From: Sphingomonas sp.
Lineage (GTDB): Bacteria; Pseudomonadota; Alphaproteobacteria; Sphingomonadales; Sphingomonadaceae
Length of the DNA stretch: 64,000 nt
Assembly (NCBI GenBank): GCA_021732445.1
Contig: JAKFUZ010000006.1
Location: forward strand, 62,001-126,000
Reading direction: 5' to 3'
Under the pieces are notes generated by a model, which saw only the letters and a program-made list of their open reading frames with translations, had not been told where the DNA came from and ran no database searches. Within the stretch, counting starts at the first letter, position 1, and each line of letters opens with the position of its first letter. Position numbers and translations under genes: made by a program. This document shows, in pieces, positions 36,105 to 44,709 of this stretch.

Positions 36105-37535
36105 ATGAACAAACATCTTGCGCCTTTTGTGCCCCGGCCGTTCAAATCTCCGGAGACGCTCCCCGGTTCGCTAACGGCGAATGTTGCTGCATCGTTGCTG
36201 GGGTCTGTCGGCGATGTTGCCATGGTGCTGGACCCTTCCGGCATCATCCTCGATGTGGCGATTGCCGAGCCTGAGCTTATCGCGCGCGGCTTCGAAGAGC
36301 TGGTCGGGCAGCATTTCTTTGAAACACTGACGGTGGAAAGCCAGGACAAGGTTGTCGCGATGCTTGCCGATGCGGCAAACGGCACACCGGCCCGGTGGCG
36401 GCAGGTCAACCACCGTATCGGCGGCGGCGATGTTCCGGTGCGCTATCTGATCGTGGCGCTTGGCCAGGAGGGGCGGCTGATAGCGATTGGGCGCGACATG
36501 CGCTCGGCTGCCGTCATGCAACAGCGGCTCCTGCAGTCGCAGCAATCGCTGGAGCGCGATTATATCCGGCTGCGTCAGGCCGAAGCGCGGTATCGCCTGT
36601 TATTCGACATGGCGGCCGAGCCGGTGCTGATCGTCGATGCTGGCACCCGCCGGATCAGGGAGGCCAACCCGGCCGCGTGCCGGATGTTCGGCCTGAAGGA
36701 AAATGCGGCCGGCGACCAGCAGATCAGCAGCCTGGTCGACCCGCAGGATCGCGATACGTTCATGGCGCATCTGGGTGCGGCGGAAGCCACCGATTCGGTC
36801 GCGCCGCTCATGCTGCGGCTGCGTAACGGGCAGGGATCGGCACAGTTTTCGGCCCGGCTGTTCCGGCAGGCGCGCACTGCGTTGCTGCTGGTCCGGGTAA
36901 TGACGGGTGTTGAGCCGGAAGGCCATGAGCATGACCGGGCGTTGCGCGATGTCGTCGAGCGGATGCCGGATGCGTTTGTCGTTGCGGATCGCGACCTGAC
37001 CATCCTTACTGCCAATTCGGCCTTTGTCGAAATGGCCGAGATGTCGTCGATTGAGCGGGTGCGGGGCGCAAAACTTGGCCAGTGGCTGGGCCGGCCCGGC
37101 ATCGACCTTGATCTGATTGTGGGCCAGTTGCGCGAGCATGATGTGGTGCGAAATGTGGCCGCGGTGCTGATTACCGCCACCGGCACGCAGGAAGAAATCG
37201 AAGTTTCCGCCGTGGTCGCGCCGACCGACGGGGGCGATTGCTATGGTTTTTCAATCCGCAATGTTGGCCGCCGGCTTCGCGCCATCCCGGTCATCGACCA
37301 GCAGCTACCCCGTTCGGTTGAGCAACTGACCGAGCTGGTCGGCCGGATGTCGCTGAAGGAAATCGTGCGTGAAAGCACCGATCTTATCGAGCGGCTGTGT
37401 ATTGAGGCTGCCCTGTCCTACACGTCGGACAATCGCGCTTCGGCGGCCGAAATTCTAGGGGTTAGCCGGCAGAGCCTTTATTCCAAACTGCACCGCCACG
37501 GGCTTGGCAATCTGGTGGGCGACGCAAACGAATAG
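36105..37535 (+). CDS. ppsR: PpsR/CrtJ photosynthesis repressor
   Basis: PpsR is the redox- and AerR-responsive repressor of bch, crt and puc genes. The 476 residues hold three PAS regions: about 30-130, 165-270 (ARYRLLFDMAAEPVLIVDAG) and 290-400 (VERMPDAFVVADRDLTILTA). A Fis-type helix-turn-helix sits at the C-terminus (NRASAAEILGVSRQSLYSKL). A Cys just before the HTH (LIERLCIEAALSY) corresponds to the redox-sensitive cysteine described in Rhodobacter. It is 34 nt after aerR, in the same operon. Confidence 0.95.
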   Translation: MNKHLAPFVPRPFKSPETLPGSLTANVAASLLGSVGDVAMVLDPSGIILDVAIAEPELIARGFEELVGQHFFETLTVESQDKVVAMLADAANGTPARWRQVNHRIGGGDVPVRYLIVALGQEGRLIAIGRDMRSAAVMQQRLLQSQQSLERDYIRLRQAEARYRLLFDMAAEPVLIVDAGTRRIREANPAACRMFGLKENAAGDQQISSLVDPQDRDTFMAHLGAAEATDSVAPLMLRLRNGQGSAQFSARLFRQARTALLLVRVMTGVEPEGHEHDRALRDVVERMPDAFVVADRDLTILTANSAFVEMAEMSSIERVRGAKLGQWLGRPGIDLDLIVGQLREHDVVRNVAAVLITATGTQEEIEVSAVVAPTDGGDCYGFSIRNVGRRLRAIPVIDQQLPRSVEQLTELVGRMSLKEIVRESTDLIERLCIEAALSYTSDNRASAAEILGVSRQSLYSKLHRHGLGNLVGDANE

Positions 37536-37558
37536 ACACACGCCCGCCGGGGCAAAAG

Positions 37559-37590
37559 TGTCAAAAATGTTTGACGGTTGACTGCGTCAA
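37559..37590. promoter_or_regulatory. PpsR-like operator and second dyad before bchG
   Basis: TGTCAAAAATGTTTGACG at 37559-37576 is a TGTC-N10-GACG site with the palindromic core GTCAAA/TTTGAC. It is followed by TTGACTGCGTCAA at 37578-37590, a second perfect dyad with a 3-base centre. Together they fill the short gap between ppsR and bchG and would give bchG and the genes after it a PpsR-controlled promoter separate from aerR-ppsR. Confidence 0.6.
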
Positions 37591-37606
37591 GTATAGTTTT
37601 TCGGCC

Positions 37607-38515
37607 ATGGCCCGTACCACGACTCCGGCGATTTTTGCGCCTTACCCGGCGCTACGCGACGTGCTGGAGCTGCTCAAGCCGATAACCTGGTTCCCGCCGA
37701 TCTGGGCGTTCATGTGCGGTGTGGTTTCTGCCGGCCAACCGCTGGCGCCGCGGGTTGGCTTTGTCCTTGCCGGGCTCCTGCTGGTGGGGCCGCTGGTGTG
37801 CGGCACAAGCCAGGCGGTGAACGACTGGTTTGACCGGCATGTCGATGCGATCAACGAGCCGGGCCGGCCGATCCCGTCGGGGCGGATTGGCGGAAATTGG
37901 GGGTTGCGGGTCGCGGTGATCGGCACAGCGTTGTCATTTTTCGTGGCGCTGGCGATGGGTCCGTGGGTGCTGGCGGCGACCACCCTCGCGCTCATTTGTG
38001 CCTGGGCCTATAGCGCGCCGCCCTTCCGTCTCAAGATGAGCGGCATCTGGGGGCCGGGCGTCGTTGCGCTCACTTATGAAGGGCTGACCTGGTTTACCGG
38101 CGCCAGCGTGATGGCGGCAGCGTTGCCGCCGTCGCCGGTGCTGGCGGTGCTGCTCCTTTATAGTCTGGGCGCGCACGGCATCATGACGCTCAATGACTTC
38201 AAGGCGGTTCGCGGAGATTTGGCGACGGGCGTGCGGTCATTGCCAGCGATGCTTGGCGTGGCGGTGGCCGCGCGGGTCGCCTGTGTGACGATGGCTGTTC
38301 CGCAGGCGCTGGTCGTGCTGGTGCTGCTGCATGAGGGGCATGTGCTGGTTGCCGCTGCGGTCAGCGCATTTTTGGTCGGTCAGATTGCGCTGATGGCCCG
38401 GCTGCTGGCCGATCCTGTTCAGCGCGCGCCCTGGTATAATGCCACCGGCACCACGCTTTATGTGCTGGGCATGTTGATTGCGGCGCTTGGTCTTGGCCGG
38501 GCGGTGGGGCTGTGA
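37607..38515 (+). CDS. bchG: Bacteriochlorophyll synthase BchG
   Basis: BchG attaches the geranylgeranyl or phytyl tail to bacteriochlorophyllide a in the membrane. The 302 residues form a UbiA-type prenyltransferase with eight or nine helices. The first Asp-rich motif is VNDWFDRHVDAINEPGRPIPSG and the second is TLNDFKAVRGDLATGVRSLP. The start at 37607 is the only ATG that gives a normal N-terminus. The frame opens at a TTG inside the operator, which is unlikely to be used. No clear ribosome binding site is seen. Confidence 0.95.
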   Translation: MARTTTPAIFAPYPALRDVLELLKPITWFPPIWAFMCGVVSAGQPLAPRVGFVLAGLLLVGPLVCGTSQAVNDWFDRHVDAINEPGRPIPSGRIGGNWGLRVAVIGTALSFFVALAMGPWVLAATTLALICAWAYSAPPFRLKMSGIWGPGVVALTYEGLTWFTGASVMAAALPPSPVLAVLLLYSLGAHGIMTLNDFKAVRGDLATGVRSLPAMLGVAVAARVACVTMAVPQALVVLVLLHEGHVLVAAAVSAFLVGQIALMARLLADPVQRAPWYNATGTTLYVLGMLIAALGLGRAVGL

Positions 38516-39882
38516 GCCGCGCGGTGCCGGTTACGGCCGGTTCTGGCCGGGCGGGGCTCGGCTGGCTGGGGATTGTGCGGCTCGGGCTGGTGCAAAGCGC
38601 CATCGGGGCCATCGTCATGCTGGCGACGTCGTTGCTCAACCGCGTTATGGTGGTTGAATATGCGCTTCCGGTCGCGCTGCCGGCGGCGCTTGTTGCGTGG
38701 CATTATGCGGTGCAACTGTCGCGCCCGCTATGGGGGCATCGGTCTGATACCGCGCGGCGGCGCACGCCGTGGATCATCGGCGGCATGGCAATTCTGGCAC
38801 TGGGCGCGGTGCTGGCGGTGCAGTCCACCGGGCTGCTGGCGGCGAGCTGGGGCGGGGGGATCGCACTTGCGGTGCTCGCCTTTGCGATGATCGGCGCGGG
38901 TGTCGGCGCGGCGGGCACCTCGCTGCTGGCGTTGCTGGCGAGCGAAACTGCGCCTTCACGACGCGCGGCCGCGGCGTCGATTACCTGGGTGATGATGGTG
39001 GCCGGCATTGTCGTGACGGCGGCAATTGCAAGCAAGCTCCTCGATCCTTTTTCGTTCGAGCGGCTGCGGGCAGTGGCCTGCTCGATAGCACTGGGCGCCT
39101 TTTGTGTCGCGCTTATCGCGGTGCTCGGCGTCGAGCGGGCGCCCGCTAGCCCGGACGAGGCGCGAGCGCCACAGGCCGAGCCGTCCGCGCCCGTCGGCAG
39201 CTTTGGTGATGCACTGGCCGAAATGATGGCAGATCCGCCCGCGCGCCATTTCACGATGTTCGTGTTCCTGTCGATGCTGGCCTATTCGATGCAGGATCTT
39301 ATTCTGGAGCCGTTTGCCGGGCTGGTGTTTCACTTCTCGCCGGGGCAATCGACCGGGCTTTCGGCAACGCAGCACAGCGGCGTGCTGATTGGCATGGTGG
39401 TCGCGGGTATAGGCGGAAGCGCCTTTGGGCAAGGAACGCCGACCGCAATGCGCCGCTGGATTATCGGCGGGTGCCTGGGCTCGGCGGCGGCGTTGCTTGG
39501 GCTGGCGGTGGCGGCGCGATTTGGCCCCGGCTGGCCGCTTTCAGCCAATATCTGGCTGCTCGGCTTTGCCAATGGGCTGTTCGCGGTGGCCGCAATAGGC
39601 GCGATGATGAGCCTGGCGGGCGCCGCCGGGCCGGGCCGCGAAGGGATGCGCATGGGCGTGTGGGGTGCGGCACAGGCCGTCGCCTTTGGGCTTGGCGGGC
39701 TGACCGGTGCGGTCGGCGTGGATGTCGGCCGCGCGCTGATGGGGGCGACCGAGCGGGCGTTCATGCTGGTGTTCGGCGCCGAGGCAATGCTGTTCGTTTT
39801 GGCGATGTGGCTGGCGCTTGGCGTTGCTGCCATTCGCCCGGTGCCACCCATCGCCCGATTGACCCGAAAGGCTGTGATATGA
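38512..39882 (+). CDS. PucC-family MFS protein between bchG and bchP
   Basis: This 456-residue, 12-helix protein is a paralogue of LhaA/PucC. It has the shared blocks SLLNRVMVVEYALPVALPAAL, PLWGHRSDTARRRTPWIIGG and AYSMQDLILEPFAGLVFHFSPG. Genes at this place are often called bch2 or orf428 and are thought to move or chaperone bacteriochlorophyll. The GTG start overlaps the bchG stop (GTGA). Confidence 0.92.
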   Translation: MSRAVPVTAGSGRAGLGWLGIVRLGLVQSAIGAIVMLATSLLNRVMVVEYALPVALPAALVAWHYAVQLSRPLWGHRSDTARRRTPWIIGGMAILALGAVLAVQSTGLLAASWGGGIALAVLAFAMIGAGVGAAGTSLLALLASETAPSRRAAAASITWVMMVAGIVVTAAIASKLLDPFSFERLRAVACSIALGAFCVALIAVLGVERAPASPDEARAPQAEPSAPVGSFGDALAEMMADPPARHFTMFVFLSMLAYSMQDLILEPFAGLVFHFSPGQSTGLSATQHSGVLIGMVVAGIGGSAFGQGTPTAMRRWIIGGCLGSAAALLGLAVAARFGPGWPLSANIWLLGFANGLFAVAAIGAMMSLAGAAGPGREGMRMGVWGAAQAVAFGLGGLTGAVGVDVGRALMGATERAFMLVFGAEAMLFVLAMWLALGVAAIRPVPPIARLTRKAVI

Positions 39883-41072
39883 TGAACGACGCCGTGTTCG
39901 ATGTCGTGGTGATCGGCGGCGGCCCATCAGGGGCAACCGCTGCGACTGACCTGGCCCGGGCCGGGCGCCGCGTGATGTTGCTTGACCGCGCCGGGCGCAT
40001 CAAGCCTTGCGGCGGCGCGATTCCGCCCCGGCTCATCAAGGATTTCGACATACCCGAGCATTTGCTGGTCGCCCGCATCAACGCCGCCCGCATGGTCGCG
40101 CCGTCGGCCAGGGTGGTTGATATGCCGGTGGGCGATGGCTTTGTCGGCATGGTTGACCGCGATATGTTCGACGAGTGGCTGCGCGCCCGCGCCGCGCTGG
40201 TCGGCGCCACGCGGAAAACGGGGACATTCGAGCGGCTGGAGCGAGACGCTGACGGCGTGTCGGTCGTTGTATTTACGCAGGCGCGCGGCGGGGCCGAGCT
40301 ACGGGTGCGCGCTCACGCCGTGATTGGGGCGGACGGTGCCCGATCAGGCGTTGCGCGCGCCGCGCTGAAGGGCGCCGACCATGTGCCCTGCGTTTTTGCC
40401 TATCACGAAGTGGTCCGCGCGCCGGCCGGGTCAGACACGACTGCCGGATATCACCCCACCCGCTGCGACGTGGTGTATCAGGGCAAATATTCGCCCGATT
40501 TCTACGCCTGGATTTTCCCGCATGGCGACACCGCCAGCATTGGGGTGGGCAGCGCCGAAAAGGGCTTCATGCTGCGCGATGCGGTGGCCCGGTTGCGGGC
40601 TGAAAATGGCCTTGGCGGCTGTGAGACGGTGCGGTGCGAGGGCGCCCCCATTCCGCTGAAACCCCTGAAGCGTTGGGACAATGGCCGTGATGTGGTGGTT
40701 GCCGGTGACGCCGCGGGCGTGGTCGCGCCGGCTTCTGGCGAAGGGATTTACTACGCGATGACGGCCGGTCGGTGCGCCGCGCAGGCCGTCGACCAGTTTC
40801 TTGCAACAGGCAATCCGGCGGCGCTGCGGCGTGCACGCAAAACCTTCATGAAGGCGCATGGCCGGGTGTTCTGGGTGCTCGGCATGATGCAGCATTTCTG
40901 GTATCGCAGCGACCGGCGCCGCGAGCGCTTTGTCAAAATGTGCGCGGACAAGGATGTGCAGGCGCTTACCTGGCAGGCGTATATGAACAAGGAACTGGTT
41001 CGGGCAAAGCCCCTGTCGCACTTGCGCGTCTTTGTGAAAGACATGGGGCATTTGCTGGGGTCTGCGGCTTGA
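39879..41072 (+). CDS. bchP: Geranylgeranyl reductase BchP
   Basis: BchP reduces the geranylgeranyl tail of bacteriochlorophyll to phytyl using NADPH. The 397 residues start with an FAD-binding motif (VVVIGGGPSGATAATDLARAG) and have RIKPCGGAIPPRLIKDFDIP and GDAAGVVAPASGEGIYYAM. The ATG at 39879 overlaps the previous stop by 4 nt, which sets the start. The upstream open frame is antisense-like noise in another gene. Confidence 0.96.
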   Translation: MMNDAVFDVVVIGGGPSGATAATDLARAGRRVMLLDRAGRIKPCGGAIPPRLIKDFDIPEHLLVARINAARMVAPSARVVDMPVGDGFVGMVDRDMFDEWLRARAALVGATRKTGTFERLERDADGVSVVVFTQARGGAELRVRAHAVIGADGARSGVARAALKGADHVPCVFAYHEVVRAPAGSDTTAGYHPTRCDVVYQGKYSPDFYAWIFPHGDTASIGVGSAEKGFMLRDAVARLRAENGLGGCETVRCEGAPIPLKPLKRWDNGRDVVVAGDAAGVVAPASGEGIYYAMTAGRCAAQAVDQFLATGNPAALRRARKTFMKAHGRVFWVLGMMQHFWYRSDRRRERFVKMCADKDVQALTWQAYMNKELVRAKPLSHLRVFVKDMGHLLGSAA

Positions 41073-41076
41073 CGCC

Positions 41077-41559
41077 ATGACCCGGGCCTGGCTGTTTCCC
41101 ATCGCTGTCGCTGCGGTAGCTGCCACCTGCGTTGCCGCCCTTGGCGCCACGATAACCGTTACGGACGCCTGGTATGATGCCCTGATCCAGCCATCATGGG
41201 CGCCGCCCGACATCAGCTATGGCGTTGTCTGGACGGTGATTTACGCCCTTATTGTATATGCCGCCGCCACCGCCTGGCACGCGATGCGCCAGCCGCGCAA
41301 TGCCGAAGTGCTGATTGGCCTGTTCGCGCTCAACGGCTTTTTGAACGTGTTGTGGAGCTTGCTGTTCTTCCGCCTTCACCGGCCGGACTGGGCGCTGGTC
41401 GAAGTGGTGATCTTCTGGCTCTCGATTGTCGGGCTTGTTGTTTACATCCGGCCACATTCGCGCCGAGCCGCCGCATTTCTCCTGCCCTACCTCCTCTGGG
41501 TGGGGTTTGCCGGCTATCTCAATCTGCGGATCGTTCAGCTCAATCCGCCGTTCGCGTGA
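41077..41559 (+). CDS. tspO: TspO/MBR family protein, photosynthesis-cluster copy
   Basis: TspO is a five-helix outer-membrane tetrapyrrole-binding protein that negatively affects photosynthesis gene expression in Rhodobacter. The 160 residues include WYDALIQPSWAPPDISYGVVWTVIYAL and the C-terminal LLPYLLWVGFAGYLNLRIVQLN, the family signatures. It starts 4 nt after bchP, so it belongs to the operon. A second, divergent TspO is at 47685. Confidence 0.94.
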   Translation: MTRAWLFPIAVAAVAATCVAALGATITVTDAWYDALIQPSWAPPDISYGVVWTVIYALIVYAAATAWHAMRQPRNAEVLIGLFALNGFLNVLWSLLFFRLHRPDWALVEVVIFWLSIVGLVVYIRPHSRRAAAFLLPYLLWVGFAGYLNLRIVQLNPPFA

Positions 41560-41819
41560 GCATTTTTGCGGGCGCAGCGGCGTTTTTTGCCAGCGGTCTT
41601 GCGGCTGATATCGTGCTGGCGGTGTTGGCAGCGGAGGCGATATGGCTGGTTGCCGGCGCGCGCTGGCCGGTCAACAAAATGCTGCTGTGCCTGCTGCCCG
41701 GCGCATTGATGATGGTGGCCCTGCGCGCGGCATTGACCGGGGCGGGGTGGCACTGGGTCGCGCTGGCGCTGGCCGCGTCATTCCCCGTCCATATTGCCGA
41801 TATCCGGTCGAGAAAATAA
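41556..41819 (+). CDS. 87-residue membrane protein after tspO
   Basis: The product has 87 residues and three hydrophobic segments (AAAFFASGLAADIVLAVLAAEA, MLLCLLPGALMMVALRAAL, WHWVALALAASFPVHIAD). The GTG start overlaps the tspO stop, so the two are translationally coupled. No family was recognised. As the last gene before a terminator at 41820, it closes the plus-strand photosynthesis operon and might assist TspO or pigment trafficking. That role is a guess from position. Confidence 0.72.
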   Translation: MSIFAGAAAFFASGLAADIVLAVLAAEAIWLVAGARWPVNKMLLCLLPGALMMVALRAALTGAGWHWVALALAASFPVHIADIRSRK

Positions 41820-41859
41820 GGGCGGGCCAGGCACAGCGCCGAACCCGCCCCAAATTTTT
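41820..41859. terminator. Rho-independent terminator, likely bidirectional
   Basis: GGGCGGG (41820-41826) pairs with CCCGCCC (41844-41850) and is followed by CAAATTTTTG on the plus strand. On the minus strand the same stem is followed by TTATTTTC. It ends both the photosynthesis arm and the convergent cytochrome c gene. Confidence 0.75.
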
Positions 41860-41878
41860 GCGCCAATGCGCGCCAGAT

Positions 41879-42487
41879 TTAGCTGTTGGCCTTCAGATAG
41901 GCGATCACGTCAGCGCGCTTTTGCGGATCGGCCAGACCAGGATAGGTCATCTTGGTGCCGGGAACGACACGCTGGGGCTTTTCCAGATACTGAAACAGCT
42001 TTTCGGGAGACCAGGTGATGCCGCTATTCTTGTTGGCAGCCGAGTAGTTATAGCTAGCGACGGTGCCGGCGGCGCGGCCGACAATGCCATGCAGCATCGG
42101 CCCGATCGCGTTTTTGTCGAGCGCGTGACAGGTCTTGCAGGCAACAAACAGCTTTTCGCCGCTGGCCGCGTTGCCCGTGAATGTGGCGAATTTTGCGCCG
42201 CTCAGGGTGTCGATGCTGGCCGCCGCGACGGCACCTTTGACAGAGGCAACGGCGGCACCCGCGGCGTTGGCTGCCATGCTGCCGGCCTCGGTTGCGGCAT
42301 TGCCGGCATCCGCCACCATGCCGCCGGCCGCGTCAGCCGTGTTGCTGGCGGCAGCGGTGACGGAATCGGCGGCTGCCATCGCGTCTTCTTTCGCCTTATC
42401 CGCTTGCGAACATGCCGAAAGTGCAAATACCGAAAGGGCAACGCCGAACGCCACGTTGCTCAAGCGCTTCACCGAATGTGATTGCAT
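41879..42487 (-). CDS. Lipoprotein c-type cytochrome with Ala-rich linker
   Basis: The 202-residue protein has a signal peptide ending in a lipobox-like ALSAC, then an Ala-rich linker of about 65 residues. A class I cytochrome c domain follows, with the haem motif CKTCH and the axial Met in GTKMTYPGL. It would be anchored in the membrane by lipid with a flexible tether. Its position next to the photosynthesis cluster suggests that it carries electrons to the reaction centre or to the terminal oxidase. The exact partner is not shown by sequence. Confidence 0.88.
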   Translation of the reverse strand: MQSHSVKRLSNVAFGVALSVFALSACSQADKAKEDAMAAADSVTAAASNTADAAGGMVADAGNAATEAGSMAANAAGAAVASVKGAVAAASIDTLSGAKFATFTGNAASGEKLFVACKTCHALDKNAIGPMLHGIVGRAAGTVASYNYSAANKNSGITWSPEKLFQYLEKPQRVVPGTKMTYPGLADPQKRADVIAYLKANS

Positions 42488-42646
42488 TGTGTTTAGCTCC
42501 TACCATCCAACGCCGATACCCCGGCGGGTTGGACACCTCGCGAATCGTGCGGAAATGTCCTGCGCTGGTTACAATGAATCGGCCAATTGTCGAAATGACT
42601 TTGTGTCTTGCCGGGTCGGCATCGCACGCGAGCGCCGGCGCAAAAC

Positions 42647-42685
42647 ACAAAAAGGGGCGACCCGTGCCCGGACCGCCCCTTTGCA
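42647..42685 (-). terminator. Rho-independent terminator of rplM-rpsI
   Basis: AAAGGGGCG (42651-42659) pairs with CGCCCCTTT (42674-42682). Read on the minus strand, the stem is followed by a T-rich tail (CCCCTTTTTGTG). It lies just after the rpsI stop. Confidence 0.8.
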
Positions 42686-42701
42686 TGATCTGTAAGAATT
42701 C

Positions 42702-43244
42702 TTAGCGCTTCGAAAACTGGAAGCTGCGGCGGGCCTTGGCGCGGCCATATTTTTTGCGTTCGACCGTGCGGCTGTCGCGGGTGAGAAAACCTGCCGCCTT
42801 CACGGGCGCGCGCAGCACCGGTTCATATTTGGTCAGCGCCTGGCTGATGCCATGCTTTACGGCCCCGGCCTGGCCCGAGAGGCCGCCGCCCTTTACCGTG
42901 CAGACCACATCATACTGGTCCACGCGCTCGGCAACGCCGAACGGCTGGTTGATGACGAGCCGCAGCGTGGGCCGCGCAAAATAAACGAGCTGGTCGCGCC
43001 CGTTGATGATGATTTTGCCTGAACCCGGCTTGATCCACACCCGCGCCACCGCATCTTTGCGGCGACCAGTGGCATAGGCGCGGCCCTGCTTGTCGATGAT
43101 TTGCTCGCGCAGCGGCATCGGCTCGGGCTTGGGGCCTGAGTTGTTTGCCGCCACAACATCGCCAAGGTGCGCGGTTGCCGGGGCTGCTGCCTGGCCCGAT
43201 GTGATCCCGGCGAGATCGGAGAGAGACTGACGCGTATCGGACAT
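42702..43244 (-). CDS. rpsI: 30S ribosomal protein S9
   Basis: S9 has the usual C-terminal domain ([20 protein letters not shown] through [23 protein letters not shown], where the tail reaches the P-site tRNA). The first 50 residues are an extra, low-complexity N-terminal extension, seen also in sphingomonad S9 proteins. Its start shares one base with the rplM stop, so the two are coupled. Confidence 0.97.
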   Translation of the reverse strand: MSDTRQSLSDLAGITSGQAAAPATAHLGDVVAANNSGPKPEPMPLREQIIDKQGRAYATGRRKDAVARVWIKPGSGKIIINGRDQLVYFARPTLRLVINQPFGVAERVDQYDVVCTVKGGGLSGQAGAVKHGISQALTKYEPVLRAPVKAAGFLTRDSRTVERKKYGRAKARRSFQFSKR

Positions 43245-43723
43245 TAGTTGCCCACCTTGTTCTTGCGGTTCATGCCGGCGATGTCGAGGACCTGCGGGTC
43301 CTGCGCCGTGTGCGGATGGTCAGCGCCTGCATAGACACGCAGGTTGCGCATCTGGTCGCGGCCAAGCGGGCCGCGCGGAATCATGCGCTCAACCGCTTTT
43401 TCCAGCACGCGCTCGGGGAAGCGACCTTCCAGCACCTTGCCTGCCGACACCGCCTTGATGCCGCCTGCATAGCCGGTGTGCTTGTAGTAGATCTTGTCCT
43501 GAAGCTTTTTGCCCGTGAAGCGGATCTTGTCGGCATTGACGACGATGACATTGTCACCGCAATCGACATGCGGGGTGAAGCTCGGCTTGTGCTTGCCGCG
43601 CAGCACATTGGCGATGATCGTCGCGGCACGGCCTACAACAAGGCCATCGGCATCAACGATATGCCATTTCTTTTCCACCTCGTGCGGCTTGGCCGACTTG
43701 GTGGTCTTCATCAGCGCCTTCAT
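43244..43723 (-). CDS. rplM: 50S ribosomal protein L13
   Basis: L13 is an early-assembly protein of the large subunit. The 159 residues include [43 protein letters not shown] and [22 protein letters not shown]. The start could be 43723 or, with an internal Met, 43711. A strong hairpin lies 48 nt upstream. It forms the usual rplM-rpsI operon. Confidence 0.97.
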   Translation of the reverse strand: MKALMKTTKSAKPHEVEKKWHIVDADGLVVGRAATIIANVLRGKHKPSFTPHVDCGDNVIVVNADKIRFTGKKLQDKIYYKHTGYAGGIKAVSAGKVLEGRFPERVLEKAVERMIPRGPLGRDQMRNLRVYAGADHPHTAQDPQVLDIAGMNRKNKVGN

Positions 43724-43770
43724 GGGCCTTGGACCTTTGCTCAGGGTAGTGCGGTTGTGTCAAAATGATG

Positions 43771-43796
43771 AGCGCTGCCCGTTTCCAGGCAGCGCT
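43771..43796. other. 9-bp perfect hairpin in the rplM leader
   Basis: AGCGCTGCC (43771-43779) pairs with GGCAGCGCT (43788-43796) around an 8-nt loop. On the minus strand it lies after the stop of the gene at 43861 and before rplM. It may be the terminator of the ctaA operon (the following CATCATTTTG is only weakly T-rich) or a leader structure for L13 control. Confidence 0.5.
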
Positions 43797-43860
43797 GATG
43801 ACGGCCATTTAGCCGCGAAGTGAAGAAAGTCAAGCAGCGCCGCGACGTTGCTGACGGGTA

Positions 43861-44709
43861 TTATAATACCATGTGTAGTTTGGCATAGCTGACGACGACG
43901 GATTTGGGGGCGGCGGCACCGCTGCCCAGCGTCGTTTCGCGACGTTCCCGGCCCTCCACGATCAGGCCGGTACGCTGGTCGATTTTCTGGAAGCGCTCAG
44001 TGACGATGTGCGCCGCCGGCAGCGCCCCGCTTGCGGGAACATCGCCGCTGGCGCGCGTTTCAATCACGACAAACCCGCCGTCTGCCTGCCGGTAATGCTC
44101 CTCGCCGCTCAGTCTCACCGGGGCGCCGGTCGGCGAATTGGCGGCGATGGTGACGGGCCTTGTCGTTTCCAGCTCAGCCTCGGTCAGGCGGGGCCCGACG
44201 ATTGGCGGCAGCAATCCCTTCAACAGCGCAAACCGGCCGGCCGGCGGCAGCGCCGCCAGGGCCGCGGCGACCTGCCGGGGTTGTTGGGGTTCGCCGGGTC
44301 GGGGCGGGCGGGCGTGTCCGACTACCCGGTTGATGCCTTTGACGAGCGCGGACCACACCGCCGCTTCGTCATCAATGCTGCTGGGGGCGCCTTGCGGGTC
44401 GAGCCGCATCACGATTGCCCGCCCGAACAGGTCGCGCAGGCCCGCGGCAAACAGGCCGGCCGGCTGACCGGAGGCAGGGGCTGTGCCCGAGATGGGGCGA
44501 ACCGTAACGACCAGCCCGTCCCCGCGGGATGAGAAGGTGATGCGCCGCTCAAGGCGGTACCGCTGCTTGCCCGACGGGTCGCTGCGTTCCTCGGTTTTGA
44601 TGTGCGTGAACGGCCGGTTGAGCGGCGGGTTGAAGGCGATGGGGGGTGGTGGGCTGGTCGCCGCCAACAGCAGGAGCGGTGCCAGCGCGAGCGCTGCGCT
44701 ACGCCCCAT
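43861..44709 (-). CDS. Hypothetical secreted protein coupled to ctaA
   Basis: The 282-residue protein has a hydrophobic N-terminal signal (MGRSAALALAPLLLLAATSP) followed by a Pro-rich segment and a mostly polar domain. No family was recognised. Its start lies inside the last 11 bases of ctaA, so it is translationally coupled to heme A synthase. A link to respiratory-chain assembly is possible but rests on position only. Confidence 0.68.
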   Translation of the reverse strand: MGRSAALALAPLLLLAATSPPPPIAFNPPLNRPFTHIKTEERSDPSGKQRYRLERRITFSSRGDGLVVTVRPISGTAPASGQPAGLFAAGLRDLFGRAIVMRLDPQGAPSSIDDEAAVWSALVKGINRVVGHARPPRPGEPQQPRQVAAALAALPPAGRFALLKGLLPPIVGPRLTEAELETTRPVTIAANSPTGAPVRLSGEEHYRQADGGFVVIETRASGDVPASGALPAAHIVTERFQKIDQRTGLIVEGRERRETTLGSGAAAPKSVVVSYAKLHMVL